A stretch of 52,846 bases of DNA from Enterococcus gallinarum NBRC 100675 (GTDB taxonomy: Bacteria; Bacillota; Bacilli; Lactobacillales; Enterococcaceae): assembly GCF_001544275.1 (NCBI RefSeq), contig NZ_BCQE01000027.1:1-52846 (forward strand), given 5' to 3'. Position numbers and translations under genes: made by a program. Below, piece after piece: positions 37,750 through 47,007 of the stretch (position 1 is its first letter; every line of letters starts with the position of its first letter). The notes below the pieces were generated by a model. The model was not told the origin of the DNA. It was given only the letters and a program-made list of their open reading frames with translations, and made no database searches.

Positions 37750-38955
37750 ATGAGTACAACGAAAGCCGTAAATGTGATGTATGAGCAACAACTGCACCAT
37801 TTACCACCAACAATCAAAAGAAGAACTTTAAATAGTATTATCAAACAATTAACAGAGTGTTTGAAACCTGAAAAAATTGCAGGCATCATTCATGATAAAG
37901 ACGTCAATGACGAGGGTGTCCCCGTAGAAAAACATGTGCATGTGGTCTTACAGTTTCAACATGCACGAAGTTTAGAGAATCTCGCACGGTTGATCAAAGA
38001 ACCTCAAGTCTCAGCGTTTCAAAAATGGCATGGAAATATAAATAATGCGTATTCTTACCTTGTCCACCGAACAACTGACGCACAAGAAAAATATCTCTAC
38101 TCTTTAGAGGAAGTCAAAGCGAATTTCGATTATCCCGAATTAATGAAAAGTATTTCTAAAAAAATAAATAAATCAAACAAACAGAGAGATAACGAGATTA
38201 TCAAGCAACTACTTGATCGCTTGGGTGCAGGAGAATTGACGCGCGAGGAAGTTATATCCAATCTAACAGGTTCACAGTTCGCCAAAGCAAAAAAGCACAT
38301 TCAAGACGTTCATGAGCAAGTACAAGCAGATAAGGCGAAAATTTGGCTTGAAAAACGGAAAGAAAAAGGCGAACCAATCACAGTGATTTGGATATACGGA
38401 CAATCAGAAACAGGGAAGTCACTTCTTGCTAAAAAATACGCTGCCAAAAAAGCGAAAAACTATTTTATTACTGGATCATCAAAAGACAGCTTTCAGTATT
38501 ATCAAGGGGAACATATTGTTATTCTTGACGAACTACGCCCGAAAACATTTCCATATGACGATTTATTAAAAATGCTTGACCCGTTCGGGGAAAATCCAAA
38601 AGCACCGAGCCGATTCTTTGATAAATCATTAATGGTTGATGTATTTATCATAACATCGCCCTATAGCCCAAAACAATTTTATGATGAGATTTTTAAACGA
38701 AAAAAGACAATTGATTCATTTAAACAGCTTCAACGGAGAATTAGCTATGTTCAATTTATGAGTTCTGATTATTTTGAAATGCAGGAATACGATATTTATT
38801 CAGGAAGCTATATTTCTGTTCCACATAGTAGAAAGAAAAACACCTTAATTAATGGTACGAAACATCCTGCCACATTGGACAATAAAAAAATTCATCAAGA
38901 GTTTAGTGACTTTTTTCCTGATGACAAGGAAGGAAGTGAAACAAACCATGAATGA
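37750..38955 (+). CDS. Rolling-circle Rep with HUH endonuclease and helicase domains
   Basis: The 401-residue protein starts at the ATG at 37750 after AAAGGAG; an upstream TTG start is not supported. The N-terminal part matches Rep_2 (pMV158 RepB-like) proteins: a metal motif EKHVHVV (His62, His64) and catalytic tyrosine candidates in NAYSYLVH (Tyr101, Tyr103). A P-loop GQSETGKS near residue 218 and a Walker B-like VILDELRP form an SF3-type helicase domain, the arrangement also seen in Reps related to CRESS-DNA viruses. It may initiate element replication and nick for transfer. It overlaps the next gene by eight bases. Confidence 0.85.
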   Translation: MSTTKAVNVMYEQQLHHLPPTIKRRTLNSIIKQLTECLKPEKIAGIIHDKDVNDEGVPVEKHVHVVLQFQHARSLENLARLIKEPQVSAFQKWHGNINNAYSYLVHRTTDAQEKYLYSLEEVKANFDYPELMKSISKKINKSNKQRDNEIIKQLLDRLGAGELTREEVISNLTGSQFAKAKKHIQDVHEQVQADKAKIWLEKRKEKGEPITVIWIYGQSETGKSLLAKKYAAKKAKNYFITGSSKDSFQYYQGEHIVILDELRPKTFPYDDLLKMLDPFGENPKAPSRFFDKSLMVDVFIITSPYSPKQFYDEIFKRKKTIDSFKQLQRRISYVQFMSSDYFEMQEYDIYSGSYISVPHSRKKNTLINGTKHPATLDNKKIHQEFSDFFPDDKEGSETNHE

Positions 38956-39169
38956 ATTGCTCACACATAAAAATACCATTTCTAAATCAGATTTACTCCA
39001 ATTAGGCTATTTACCCCATACTGCTTCAACAATTATTAGACAAGCAAAACAAATTATGGTAAAAAGAGGATATCCATTTTATAATAATAAACGTTTGGGG
39101 CACGTACCAAGAAATGTTGTAGAAGAAATTCTAGGCTTATCTCTTGAAGGAGAGAAAACACATGCCTAA
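38948..39169 (+). CDS. DUF3173-type small protein, probable excisionase
   Basis: The 73-residue protein starts at the ATG at 38948 inside the end of rep, with AAGGAAG upstream. The core SDLLQLGYLPHTASTIIRQA, then MVKRGYPFYNNKRLGHVPR, is nearly the same in the element 2 protein at 51115. The first part reads as a helix-turn-helix. Such genes sit between rep and int in many Gram-positive elements and are thought to act in excision. It overlaps int by eight bases. Confidence 0.8.
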   Translation: MNELLTHKNTISKSDLLQLGYLPHTASTIIRQAKQIMVKRGYPFYNNKRLGHVPRNVVEEILGLSLEGEKTHA

Positions 39170-40364
39170 AACACGCTACACTGGCGTTTATATCGATAAC
39201 AACGGAAAGTTTTTCTATCAAGCAGAACTAGGAATTGATAAAGTAACAGGAAAAAGAATTCAGAAAAAGGGAAGAAAAGATCAAAATGGATGCCCTTTTT
39301 CCTCTGCTCGTGAAGCCTATAAGGAATTGACACGAATAAAAAATGAATACCTTCTATTGAATGGCTATTCCAATTACGATTTAACTTATAATCAATTCAT
39401 GGAACACACGTACATCCCTTACTACAAATCAAGTGTGGAAAGGAGCACATGGACTTCAAGAAAATCAGGACTGACAAGTTTAGGCAATCGTTTTGGCGAG
39501 AAGAAACTTCGTGATATTACAATTGAAGATTGTGAACAATATCGAATCTGGTTGTTAAATGAGAGTGGCTATTCACAAGCCTATTCCTCTTTATTGTATG
39601 GCATGTTCAGAAAAACATTAGATTACGCTGTAAACATGCAATACCTAGATAGAAATATTTCCAAACGAACAAAAGCAATACCTAAAGGGAAGTCAGCCGT
39701 CAGTTATTGGACAAAAGAAGATTTTCAAACTGTTCTTTCTTTTATCTACAAAGAAAATTTTTATGAACATATGTGTTTTATCATGATTTGGCTGTACTAT
39801 ATGACGGGGATTCGAGTGAGTGAAGGATTAGCACTAAATTGGAATGATGTGGACTTAAAACGCAAGAAAATGCGTATTCATTACACTTTAGACATGATTA
39901 ATCAGAAAAAGTTTGTTCGTAAACCTTATACAAAAACAGAAAACGGTATGCGTATTATTTCTTTAGATGATGATACCGTAGAAATTTTGCGAGAGTGGAA
40001 AAAAAGACAACAGCAACATGGTATTGAAAGTTTTATTCTTAGCTATACAGACTTACCGCTTTATCGTTCTACCGTTCAGCGAATTATTGAGCGATACGCA
40101 AAACTTGCGAAAGTACCCATCATACAAGGAAAAGGATTGCGCCATTCACATGTCAGTTATCTGATTAATGAATTTAACGCTGATATTTTAGTTATTTCAA
40201 GACGATTAGGACATTCCAGCCCTGAAATAACTTTAAAACACTATGCACACCTTTGGAGTCGTAATGACGAAACCATAGCGGAACAAATGTCAGGTAATGT
40301 TCAATTTACATTTGCAAAAGAATCAAGCATAGCATTTAATGGAAATCAAGCAGTTACAAATTAA
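39162..40364 (+). CDS. int: Tyrosine integrase of element 1
   Basis: The 400-residue integrase starts at the ATG at 39162, seven bases after GAAGGAGAG. It has an N-terminal arm-binding domain, a core-binding domain and a catalytic domain with Arg in TGIRVSEGLAL, KGLRHSHVSYL, LGHSSPEITLKHY and the final tyrosine in that segment. The usual His of the HxxR box is Lys (KGLR). It lies next to the right end of the element. Most of its sequence is shared with the element 2 integrase at 51312, fitting one target, the guaA 3' end. Confidence 0.93.
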   Translation: MPKTRYTGVYIDNNGKFFYQAELGIDKVTGKRIQKKGRKDQNGCPFSSAREAYKELTRIKNEYLLLNGYSNYDLTYNQFMEHTYIPYYKSSVERSTWTSRKSGLTSLGNRFGEKKLRDITIEDCEQYRIWLLNESGYSQAYSSLLYGMFRKTLDYAVNMQYLDRNISKRTKAIPKGKSAVSYWTKEDFQTVLSFIYKENFYEHMCFIMIWLYYMTGIRVSEGLALNWNDVDLKRKKMRIHYTLDMINQKKFVRKPYTKTENGMRIISLDDDTVEILREWKKRQQQHGIESFILSYTDLPLYRSTVQRIIERYAKLAKVPIIQGKGLRHSHVSYLINEFNADILVISRRLGHSSPEITLKHYAHLWSRNDETIAEQMSGNVQFTFAKESSIAFNGNQAVTN

Positions 40365-40366
40365 CC

Positions 40367-40385
40367 CCTGCCAAAATCCTGCCAG
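40367..40385 (+). repeat. Right arm-type repeats of element 1
   Basis: CCTGCCAA (40367-40374) and CCTGCCAG (40378-40385) are 11 bases apart, three bases after the int stop. The second ends exactly 60 bases before the core at 40446, as in element 2. Confidence 0.65.
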
Positions 40386-40445
40386 CACATAATAGACAGT
40401 CTATAAACCTTGCTATATAAGCGTTTAAAGACTACTTATTACGTG

Positions 40446-40457
40446 GAGTGGGAATAA
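40446..40457 (+). repeat. Attachment core copy 2 (attR of element 1, attL of element 2)
   Basis: GAGTGGGAATAA as at the guaA end; the match to copy 1 extends to 20 bases (40443-40462). It joins the right end of element 1 to the left end of element 2. Confidence 0.85.
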
Positions 40458-40547
40458 AGAGCCAACATAATATGGATGAGGAATACCTATAAATCAACAT
40501 TATTCAATTACTAAAGTTCCTGATTTTCGTAAAAAATAAGATGGTTT

Positions 40548-40566
40548 CCTACCATTTTCCCTACCA
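40548..40566 (+). repeat. Left arm-type repeats of element 2
   Basis: CCTACCA at 40548 and 40560, 12 bases apart. The first starts 86 bases after the end of the 20-base repeat, exactly as in element 1. Confidence 0.65.
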
Positions 40567-40601
40567 AAGCCCTTGTTAGATTAACTACTAACAAGGGCTT
40601 T
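40566..40601. terminator. Terminator just inside the left end of element 2
   Basis: AAAGCCCTTGTTAG (40566-40579) and CTAACAAGGGCTTT (40588-40601) are perfect 14-base arms. It would stop int or guaA read-through. The rest of the gap to 40876 is AT-rich, with an AGTCTC/GAGACT hairpin (40769-40811) that may end the sugar operon. Confidence 0.7.
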
Positions 40602-40876
40602 GCTTTTATTCACTACCTTTATTTTCCTGTTGAATTAGCTTTTTATCTAATCAGATTTTTAGTACTATAAATATATATATCAGATTTTTCGATTTAAAAG
40701 ATCTGGTAAAAAGAACTTTCTTGTACTCAATATCATTTCGTAATTATATTAATTTGAAACAGAATAAAAGTCTCTACTCAGATTCTCAAGAAAGAAGAAT
40801 GAATTGAGACTATTTAAGTTTCAGAATACCCTTTTAAACTTCCGGTATGTTATGAATAGTTCTAATAAATACTATT

Positions 40877-41746
40877 CTAATGATTGAGTTTCTTTATTGC
40901 TAAAGCTAGGCAGCCAATCAAGCCCGCATTGTCAGCAAGCCTTGGAGTTAGTAGATATTCTTCGAGAGTAGGCGTATCCACGTAGGAACCCATTTTTTCT
41001 TTAAACGATTGGCGAATCAACTCGAGTAGTTGCGGCTGTTTCATTACACCCCCGCCTAAAATTATTACTTCCGGTGCATATAGTAACGTTGTGTTATACA
41101 CACACTGAGCAAGATAATCTGCCTCAATCGTCCAATAAGGATGATCAAATGAGATAGTCTGGGCTTTTCTTCCAAAGCGTTTTTCAATCGCAGGTCCTGA
41201 TGCTAACCCTTCCAAACAATCATGATGAAAAGGACAGATTCCTTCAAATTGATCTTCATTATGACGTTGTAAGAGCATATGTCCCATTTCAGGATGACTA
41301 AAACCTGCGACTATTTTCCCATCCACTACAGCACCACCACCAACACCTGTACCAACGGTGTAATACAGAACACTATTTTTACCTTTTCCATACCCTGCCA
41401 TATATTCTCCATAACAAGCAGCATTTACATCGGTAGTCCAATAGATGGGAACCGACAAGGCGTTTTCCAAAGCTCCTACAAAATGATAATTTTGCCAAGC
41501 TAACTTCGGTGTGTTGGTGATATATCCGTAAGTTCTTGATTCGATTTGAATATCAATAGGCCCAAATGCTCCTACACCAATTGATGCGATATTCCCTTTG
41601 TACTTATCAAAGAAATCAAACACTTGCTCCATCGTTTCTTCTGGTGTTGTGGTAGGAAAACTTTTCCGTTCTATCACTTGTAATTGTTCATTACCAATCC
41701 CACAGACAAACTTTGTTCCACCGGCTTCTATTCCACCATATAACAT
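40877..41746 (-). CDS. ROK-family sugar kinase, probable fructokinase
   Basis: The 289-residue kinase starts at the ATG at 41746 after AAAGGTG. GGIEAGGTKFVC (residues 4-15) is the ATP phosphate loop, YTVGTGVGGGAVVDG the second phosphate motif, and HPEMGHM followed by CPFHHDCLEGLASGP the zinc-binding ROK signature. The Cys-His arrangement and size match ScrK-type fructokinases, which phosphorylate fructose freed by a beta-fructosidase. It is the last gene of the leftward sugar operon. A glucokinase role is less likely from context. Confidence 0.88.
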   Translation of the reverse strand: MLYGGIEAGGTKFVCGIGNEQLQVIERKSFPTTTPEETMEQVFDFFDKYKGNIASIGVGAFGPIDIQIESRTYGYITNTPKLAWQNYHFVGALENALSVPIYWTTDVNAACYGEYMAGYGKGKNSVLYYTVGTGVGGGAVVDGKIVAGFSHPEMGHMLLQRHNEDQFEGICPFHHDCLEGLASGPAIEKRFGRKAQTISFDHPYWTIEADYLAQCVYNTTLLYAPEVIILGGGVMKQPQLLELIRQSFKEKMGSYVDTPTLEEYLLTPRLADNAGLIGCLALAIKKLNH

Positions 41747-41797
41747 TTTATCTACACCTTTCATTCACTCATTTTCAAAAAAAGAAACGTATTTGCA

Positions 41798-42790
41798 CTA
41801 AGCAAAATCGTTTCTCACTAAAGGTTTCGTTGTGTCACCTTCGCCAAATTCAATCGGCAATACGGTACGTTTTTCTACTATCTCTCCATTAATGACAGCA
41901 ATTAATTTTGCCACTGCCACTTCCGCCATTTGCTTTGTAGGTTGGGCAATCGTTGAGACTAGATAAGGATCTCCTTCTGTCATCTTTTGACCATCAAATC
42001 CGATAACTTGGACATCCTCTGGTACGTTTTTCCCTATTTTTTCAAGCATATCAATGACAGCTAATGCCATTGGATCGTTGATCGTAAAAATCCCATCGAT
42101 ATCGGGATTCTCTAACAAAAAATTTGTTACACGTTCTGAGAGATGGTCTAAAGGTTCTAACATATCTAACGCTTTATAGGAAATCCCCAGTTGACGGCAC
42201 TCGATTTCAAAATATTTTCGACGACTCTTCGTTTCATTCGGTGTTTCTTGGTACCCACCGATATATGCTACATTCTGACATCCTCGGCGATAAAGTTCAT
42301 TTGCAGCCAAACGTCCACCGGCCGCATTGTCAGCGGTCACATAAATCACCTCTTCAGTGAAATAACGGTCAATACTAACAAAAGGCAGATTACTCGAAAT
42401 GTATTCATCGATATCTGAATAAGTAATTCCAATGATGCCGTCTACTTTATTTTGGCTGACCATCTGGATATATTCTTGTTCTTTTTCACTATTACCACTG
42501 GAGTTACACAAATAAAGCTTGTAGTTTTGTCTTTCTAATGCTGTTTCTACATGGTAGGCAAATTCGCCAAAAAATGGATGCCATACCGTGGGTAGAATCA
42601 AAGCAACCGTGTTCGTATGCTTCATCTTTAACCCCCGGGCATAAAAATCTGGTTGATAGTTTAACTCTGTCATTGCTGCTTCAACTTTTTCTCTAGTAGA
42701 AGCTTTAACAGAACCGTTATTCAATACCCGGGAAACAGTTCCTACTCCAACACCTGCTAATTTTGCGACATCTTTCATTGTTGCTTTCAT
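41798..42790 (-). CDS. LacI-family regulator of the sugar operon
   Basis: The helix-turn-helix MKDVAKLAGVGVGTVSRVL (residues 5-23) with the NNGSVK turn and hinge region is followed by a sugar-binding domain, including VALILPTVWHPFFGEF and VQVIGFDGQKM. The start is the ATG at 42790 after GAGGG, giving 330 residues; 23 upstream codons are not supported. It sits inside the operon between the GH32 and kinase genes. Two LacI-type dyads before the first operon gene (48005, 48056) are its likely targets. Confidence 0.9.
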   Translation of the reverse strand: MKATMKDVAKLAGVGVGTVSRVLNNGSVKASTREKVEAAMTELNYQPDFYARGLKMKHTNTVALILPTVWHPFFGEFAYHVETALERQNYKLYLCNSSGNSEKEQEYIQMVSQNKVDGIIGITYSDIDEYISSNLPFVSIDRYFTEEVIYVTADNAAGGRLAANELYRRGCQNVAYIGGYQETPNETKSRRKYFEIECRQLGISYKALDMLEPLDHLSERVTNFLLENPDIDGIFTINDPMALAVIDMLEKIGKNVPEDVQVIGFDGQKMTEGDPYLVSTIAQPTKQMAEVAVAKLIAVINGEIVEKRTVLPIEFGEGDTTKPLVRNDFA

Positions 42791-42938
42791 AGTTGATCCC
42801 TCACATTTCTGCACAAGTTTAGTATAATGAATTTTGTCATAAATTACTAATTTTTTCAAAATACTAATAGCAAATCCATGGGAAATCTAGCTATCTGTTC
42901 TTTTCTAAAAACATTATCCTTCAAAACCTATTAAATAA

Positions 42939-42962
42939 TTGATTCATCGCCTAAGCAATCAA
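42939..42962 (-). other. Small hairpin between the GH32 and regulator genes
   Basis: TTGATT (42939-42944) pairs with AATCAA (42957-42962) in the 176-base gap; the minus strand continues ATTATTT. It may be a weak terminator that partly separates the regulator and kinase genes from the upstream operon. Confidence 0.35.
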
Positions 42963-42966
42963 ACAT

Positions 42967-44451
42967 TTATTTCACACTTGCTGTTTCAAAAGCTTGAATA
43001 CGACTTTCTCCGATCGAATGAAACAAGATATCTCGAGCTTTTTCCAGCTCATAGAAAGTAGCCGTCATAACTTCTAACCCATTAATAAAGACTTCAATTG
43101 ATGAGGTATCTCTAAAAATCTCAAGAACGAGCTGATTATCAATCAAAGGTACTTCAACTTTTCGTACATTCAGAGGGTCTTCTTCCGCCCCTGTAAGCTC
43201 TCTTCCTAGTTTCTGACGATCCAATTCAAAAACCTGTGTAGCAGTGTCATAGGCTAGTTTGAGACAATCCGTCTTAGACCGCAGTAATTCAATTGTAAAA
43301 ACTTCAGCTTTCTCCAAATCTGCGACTAGATGTAAATATGAAGAATCAGACAGCGCGTTTCGAAATACGACTGATGTGTCAGTCACTGCAATATTTTCAC
43401 TGCCTTGTTGATAAACTAAATGACTATATACAGTTGAGATGGGTTTTTGTACCAATCGATTTTTTTTCACTCTTAACTCTCGGGGCAAACTCATAGAGCC
43501 TGCCCAAAGATGGCCTAACTCATGTGTAGGCAATGTACGATCCCACATCTGCATCCAAGCAATCATCACCCGTCCACCATTAGGATCTCTTGTTGTTTGT
43601 GGTGCATAAAAATCCATTCCAAAATCCATTTCATGGAAATTATCAACTATCATCTGACCTGTTTCCCAGTTTACCTCACCAATACAAGCCATGGTAGAAC
43701 TGATATTATGATATTCCAGTCCGTTCTTCTTGATTTGTATCGGAGACATGATTAAGACATCTCGTCCGTCTAAATGGAATAAATCAGGACATTCCCACAT
43801 TATTCCTTGCTCTGAAGTCCCTTCTAGCAACACAGAGTAAAAGTGCCAAGTATACAAATCTGACGATTGAAACATCACTATTCTACCAGTAGACTGTGTA
43901 GATTTAGTAGCTACTACCATATAGTAACCATCGTTGTGAACAATTACTTTAGGATCACGAAATTCTTGTATCAGCCCATTTTCACCTAGCTGTTTTTCTG
44001 CTACCACAGGATTACCACTGTATTTGCTAAAATGAATACCATCTTCAGAGACCGCCAAACATTGATGCTGATGGCTAATACCATCAATTTCTTGACAGCC
44101 TGTATAAAATAAATATAGTTTTCCGTCTCTTTCAATTGCACTTCCTGAGAAACACCCGCCGCTGTCATAAGGTTGATCTGGGGCTAACGCTACTGGTAGA
44201 TCTTCCCAATGGACCAAATCACTACTGCGCGCATGCCCCCAATGCATGGGCCCCCATCGACTATCGTAAGGATAGTATTGATAGAAGAGATGGTAATGCC
44301 CTTTGTAATATATAAACCCATTGGGGTCATTTATCCACCCGATGGGTGCGGAAAAATGATAGTTTTGTCGATACTGAGGGTTAACTTTTCCTCGCATCAT
44401 TTCAATAAATCGATTTGCTTTATCCAAAATCGCCGTTTCTTCTACTAACAC
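42967..44451 (-). CDS. GH32 beta-fructosidase (sucrose or fructan hydrolase)
   Basis: The 494-residue enzyme cleaves beta-fructosyl bonds. The catalytic nucleophile is in GWINDPNG (near residue 42), the transition-state stabiliser in FRDPK and the acid/base in WECPD; a C-terminal beta-sandwich follows. There is no signal peptide, so it works inside the cell on imported sugars. Translation starts at a GTG at 44451, eight bases after GGGAG, directly next to the lipoprotein stop. With an ABC importer rather than a PTS nearby, free sucrose or short fructans are more likely substrates than sucrose 6-phosphate. Confidence 0.93.
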   Translation of the reverse strand: MLVEETAILDKANRFIEMMRGKVNPQYRQNYHFSAPIGWINDPNGFIYYKGHYHLFYQYYPYDSRWGPMHWGHARSSDLVHWEDLPVALAPDQPYDSGGCFSGSAIERDGKLYLFYTGCQEIDGISHQHQCLAVSEDGIHFSKYSGNPVVAEKQLGENGLIQEFRDPKVIVHNDGYYMVVATKSTQSTGRIVMFQSSDLYTWHFYSVLLEGTSEQGIMWECPDLFHLDGRDVLIMSPIQIKKNGLEYHNISSTMACIGEVNWETGQMIVDNFHEMDFGMDFYAPQTTRDPNGGRVMIAWMQMWDRTLPTHELGHLWAGSMSLPRELRVKKNRLVQKPISTVYSHLVYQQGSENIAVTDTSVVFRNALSDSSYLHLVADLEKAEVFTIELLRSKTDCLKLAYDTATQVFELDRQKLGRELTGAEEDPLNVRKVEVPLIDNQLVLEIFRDTSSIEVFINGLEVMTATFYELEKARDILFHSIGESRIQAFETASVK

Positions 44452-46059
44452 TTATTGTGCTCCCTTCAAAAAATTATCATAGCCAGTTTGTTTTATTTGA
44501 ATCCATTCTTCCAAACCTACACGTTCCAATTCAGCAAGGTATTCTTCCCATTCTTCATCGATTTTACCGCCGGTGATCCACTCTGCTCTTTTGCGATAGA
44601 TGTAATCCCACATATCCGTTTCGATTTTTGCTAATCGATCTGTTTCTTCTTTTTCTAAAAAGACACGTGGATAGATATTGTCTTCTGTAATATATGGCAA
44701 ATACGTGTCATGCATCAAATCTAAACGCCACTTCGCATCATCTGGCATAGTAGTGACTGTGCCGTAATAAGAATCAAGAACTGCTAATGGTCCTCCAGCT
44801 TCGGTTTTTTGTCTTAGTTCCCCCGGTGCTGTCCCCTCTAAAGGCAAATGTTTTAACATACCATCCTTTAATTCAAAAATATTCGCCTGTGCTTCATCAC
44901 CGTAGGTTCCCCAGTTATTTTGGACAGACTGTAACGGTTCATACATTTTATCTATCCACCTAGCTGTAAGTTCCAAGTTTTTATTCGCACTAGTAATTAC
45001 GAAACGATCTCTTGAGAAACCCATGCCATTCGTACGAGTAACATGTTTCGTTCCATCTGGTCCCGCTAAGACTGGCAAGACGTCATAACTATCATCTGCA
45101 CCCGTGATATTTGCTTTATCCCAAGTAAAGTACACGCCATACTTATGTTCTTTCCCTTTGGCAACATACGTATTCCAATCTTGTTCGAAAGCCTCTTTAT
45201 CAATAAGACCTTTATTATTCATTTTATTGAAATATTTGATGGCTTCTTTATACCCTTCTTTGTTAGCAGTAAATTGTACCTGACCATCGTTATCAACGAC
45301 TAAGTGGTCATCATTATCACCTAGACCGAATGCCCCCATTAAAAATTTTAAGTCTTCGTTTCCTCCATTGTTAATAAAGCTAAAAGGAATTTCATCTGCT
45401 TCACCATTACCATTTGGATCTTGCGTCTTGAAAGCCTCCAACACAGTCATCAACTGATCAGTGGTTTGCGGCATTTCAAGACCCAAATTATCCAACCACT
45501 CCTTGTTGATCCAAGCCATCCCATTTACTGTATGAATCGACTCTTTTCCTTCGCCTAATTCTTCAATCCAAGGCATAGAGTAAATGTGACCATCAGGTGC
45601 AGTAGACATTTGTCGGTATTCGGGGTTTTCATCAAAAATTTTCTTCAGATTTGGCATATAATCTTCGATCAAATCTTCAATCGGTACAATAACGCCACTT
45701 TCCGCCCAGTTTAATAAATCATAGTCACCTGCAGCGGCGTTGAAGATGGCATCTGGTAAATCACCACTAGCGATATCCAAATTTCTTTTTTCGGCAAAAT
45801 CACTACTGTAGTTTGTCCAATCAATATGGAGATTGGTCTCTTCTTCTAATCGTTGGAAAATCAATTTGTCATTAGGATCATTGGGAGCCAAAGGGGCACT
45901 TTGAGACATCATTTTTAAAGATACTTTTTCTTTCAATGGAAAAGAGACATTTTCTAGTTCATAATCAGGGCTTGATTTACTCTTTTCTTTTGAGCCTCCA
46001 CAAGCCCCCAAAATTAGTACGGAAGTAAAAACGATTGGCAGCATCCATTTTGCTTTCAT
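44452..46059 (-). CDS. Sugar-binding lipoprotein, LipO family
   Basis: The 535-residue extracellular binding protein has a signal peptide MKAKWMLPIVFTSVLILGAC with the lipobox LGAC (cysteine at residue 20), then the large LipO/AlgQ-type solute-binding fold with a calcium-loop-like DPNGNGEADEIP segment. The start is the ATG at 46059 after AAAGGAGAT; 15 upstream codons are not supported. It is directly followed by the GH32 gene. It probably binds fructo-oligosaccharides, inferred from context. Confidence 0.9.
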   Translation of the reverse strand: MKAKWMLPIVFTSVLILGACGGSKEKSKSSPDYELENVSFPLKEKVSLKMMSQSAPLAPNDPNDKLIFQRLEEETNLHIDWTNYSSDFAEKRNLDIASGDLPDAIFNAAAGDYDLLNWAESGVIVPIEDLIEDYMPNLKKIFDENPEYRQMSTAPDGHIYSMPWIEELGEGKESIHTVNGMAWINKEWLDNLGLEMPQTTDQLMTVLEAFKTQDPNGNGEADEIPFSFINNGGNEDLKFLMGAFGLGDNDDHLVVDNDGQVQFTANKEGYKEAIKYFNKMNNKGLIDKEAFEQDWNTYVAKGKEHKYGVYFTWDKANITGADDSYDVLPVLAGPDGTKHVTRTNGMGFSRDRFVITSANKNLELTARWIDKMYEPLQSVQNNWGTYGDEAQANIFELKDGMLKHLPLEGTAPGELRQKTEAGGPLAVLDSYYGTVTTMPDDAKWRLDLMHDTYLPYITEDNIYPRVFLEKEETDRLAKIETDMWDYIYRKRAEWITGGKIDEEWEEYLAELERVGLEEWIQIKQTGYDNFLKGAQ

Positions 46060-46107
46060 CTTAAAATCTCCTTTATAATTTTTATTCATACAAATAGTGA
46101 ACAATAC

Positions 46108-46992
46108 TTACCCTTTAACAGAACCAACTAAAACACCTTTATCAAAATATTTTTGGAAGAAAGGATACATTATGATTAATGGCAGACTAGAAATGACGAT
46201 CGTTGCGTATTTGATCAACTCAGCAATTTGTTTCATTTCTGCCATGGCAGTATTGGCTCCCACCATGTCTTGTGAAGGTTGGTTTTGGATCAAAATATTT
46301 CTTAATACGAGTTGCAACGGCTGTAAGTCGGGATCTTTGATGTAAATCATGGCATCAAAGTATGAGTTCCATTGCCCAACAAAGGCATATAAAAACAATA
46401 CGAACATAATTGGTTTCGCTAATGGAAGCATGACTTTGAACAGTATTTGCAAGTCATTGGCGCCATCGATAGTAGCAGCTTCAGAAAGTTCTTTTGGCAA
46501 AGCACTAAAATAGGTACGGGCTAAGATAATATTCCACACATTTATAGCACCTGGTACGATAATCGCCCATACACTATCTAACATGCCCAAGTTCTTTACC
46601 AATAAATAGGTAGGTATCAAGCCACCACCCACGAACATTGTAATGACAAAAAAAGTCATAATAATCTTTTTCCCCGCCAAGTTAGGTCGAGACAAAGGAT
46701 ACGCAGTGATCATCGTAATAAATACAGTCAATAAGCTGAAGCTAAAAGAGTAAAACAACGAATTTACAAAACCGCGTAAAATGGAATCATCTGCAAATAC
46801 CCGTTGATATCCCTGTATTGTCCAATCTTTCGGATTGAAGCTTATACCTTTATTGATCAAAGTAGCTGGGTCCATAAAAGAAGCTACCAGTACATAAATC
46901 AGCGGAACAATGGTGATGACGACTAAAAAAGTTACAATCACTCGATTCAACCATAAGATTTGACGGTCGATTTTTGATAAAGCACTATTCAT
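46108..46992 (-). CDS. Sugar ABC transporter permease, LplC type
   Basis: The 294-residue permease has about six membrane segments and the coupling motif EAATIDGANDLQILFKVMLP near residue 190. It belongs to the CarbE/LplC group that works with LplB and LipO. AAAGGAG precedes the ATG at 46992. It lies 15 bases after lplB and 48 bases before the lipoprotein gene. No ATPase gene is in this operon, so a shared MsmK-type ATPase from elsewhere must energise it. Confidence 0.91.
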   Translation of the reverse strand: MNSALSKIDRQILWLNRVIVTFLVVITIVPLIYVLVASFMDPATLINKGISFNPKDWTIQGYQRVFADDSILRGFVNSLFYSFSFSLLTVFITMITAYPLSRPNLAGKKIIMTFFVITMFVGGGLIPTYLLVKNLGMLDSVWAIIVPGAINVWNIILARTYFSALPKELSEAATIDGANDLQILFKVMLPLAKPIMFVLFLYAFVGQWNSYFDAMIYIKDPDLQPLQLVLRNILIQNQPSQDMVGANTAMAEMKQIAELIKYATIVISSLPLIIMYPFFQKYFDKGVLVGSVKG

Positions 46993-47007
46993 AATTTTCT
47001 CCTTTCA

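Larger units (their letters stand above)
24776..40457 (+). mobile_element. Integrative element 1 in guaA, carrying a bacteriocin locus
   Basis: The element of about 15.7 kb lies between two copies of the guaA-derived core. It ends on the right with rep, a DUF3173-type gene and a tyrosine integrase, all rightward, and carries CCTGCCA-type repeats near both ends. A TcpA/FtsK-like ATPase and a membrane protein suggest mobilisation, but a full conjugation set is missing, so it resembles an integrative mobilisable element rather than a self-transferable one. The bacteriocin cargo is visibly richer in A and T than the chromosome. Confidence 0.85.
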
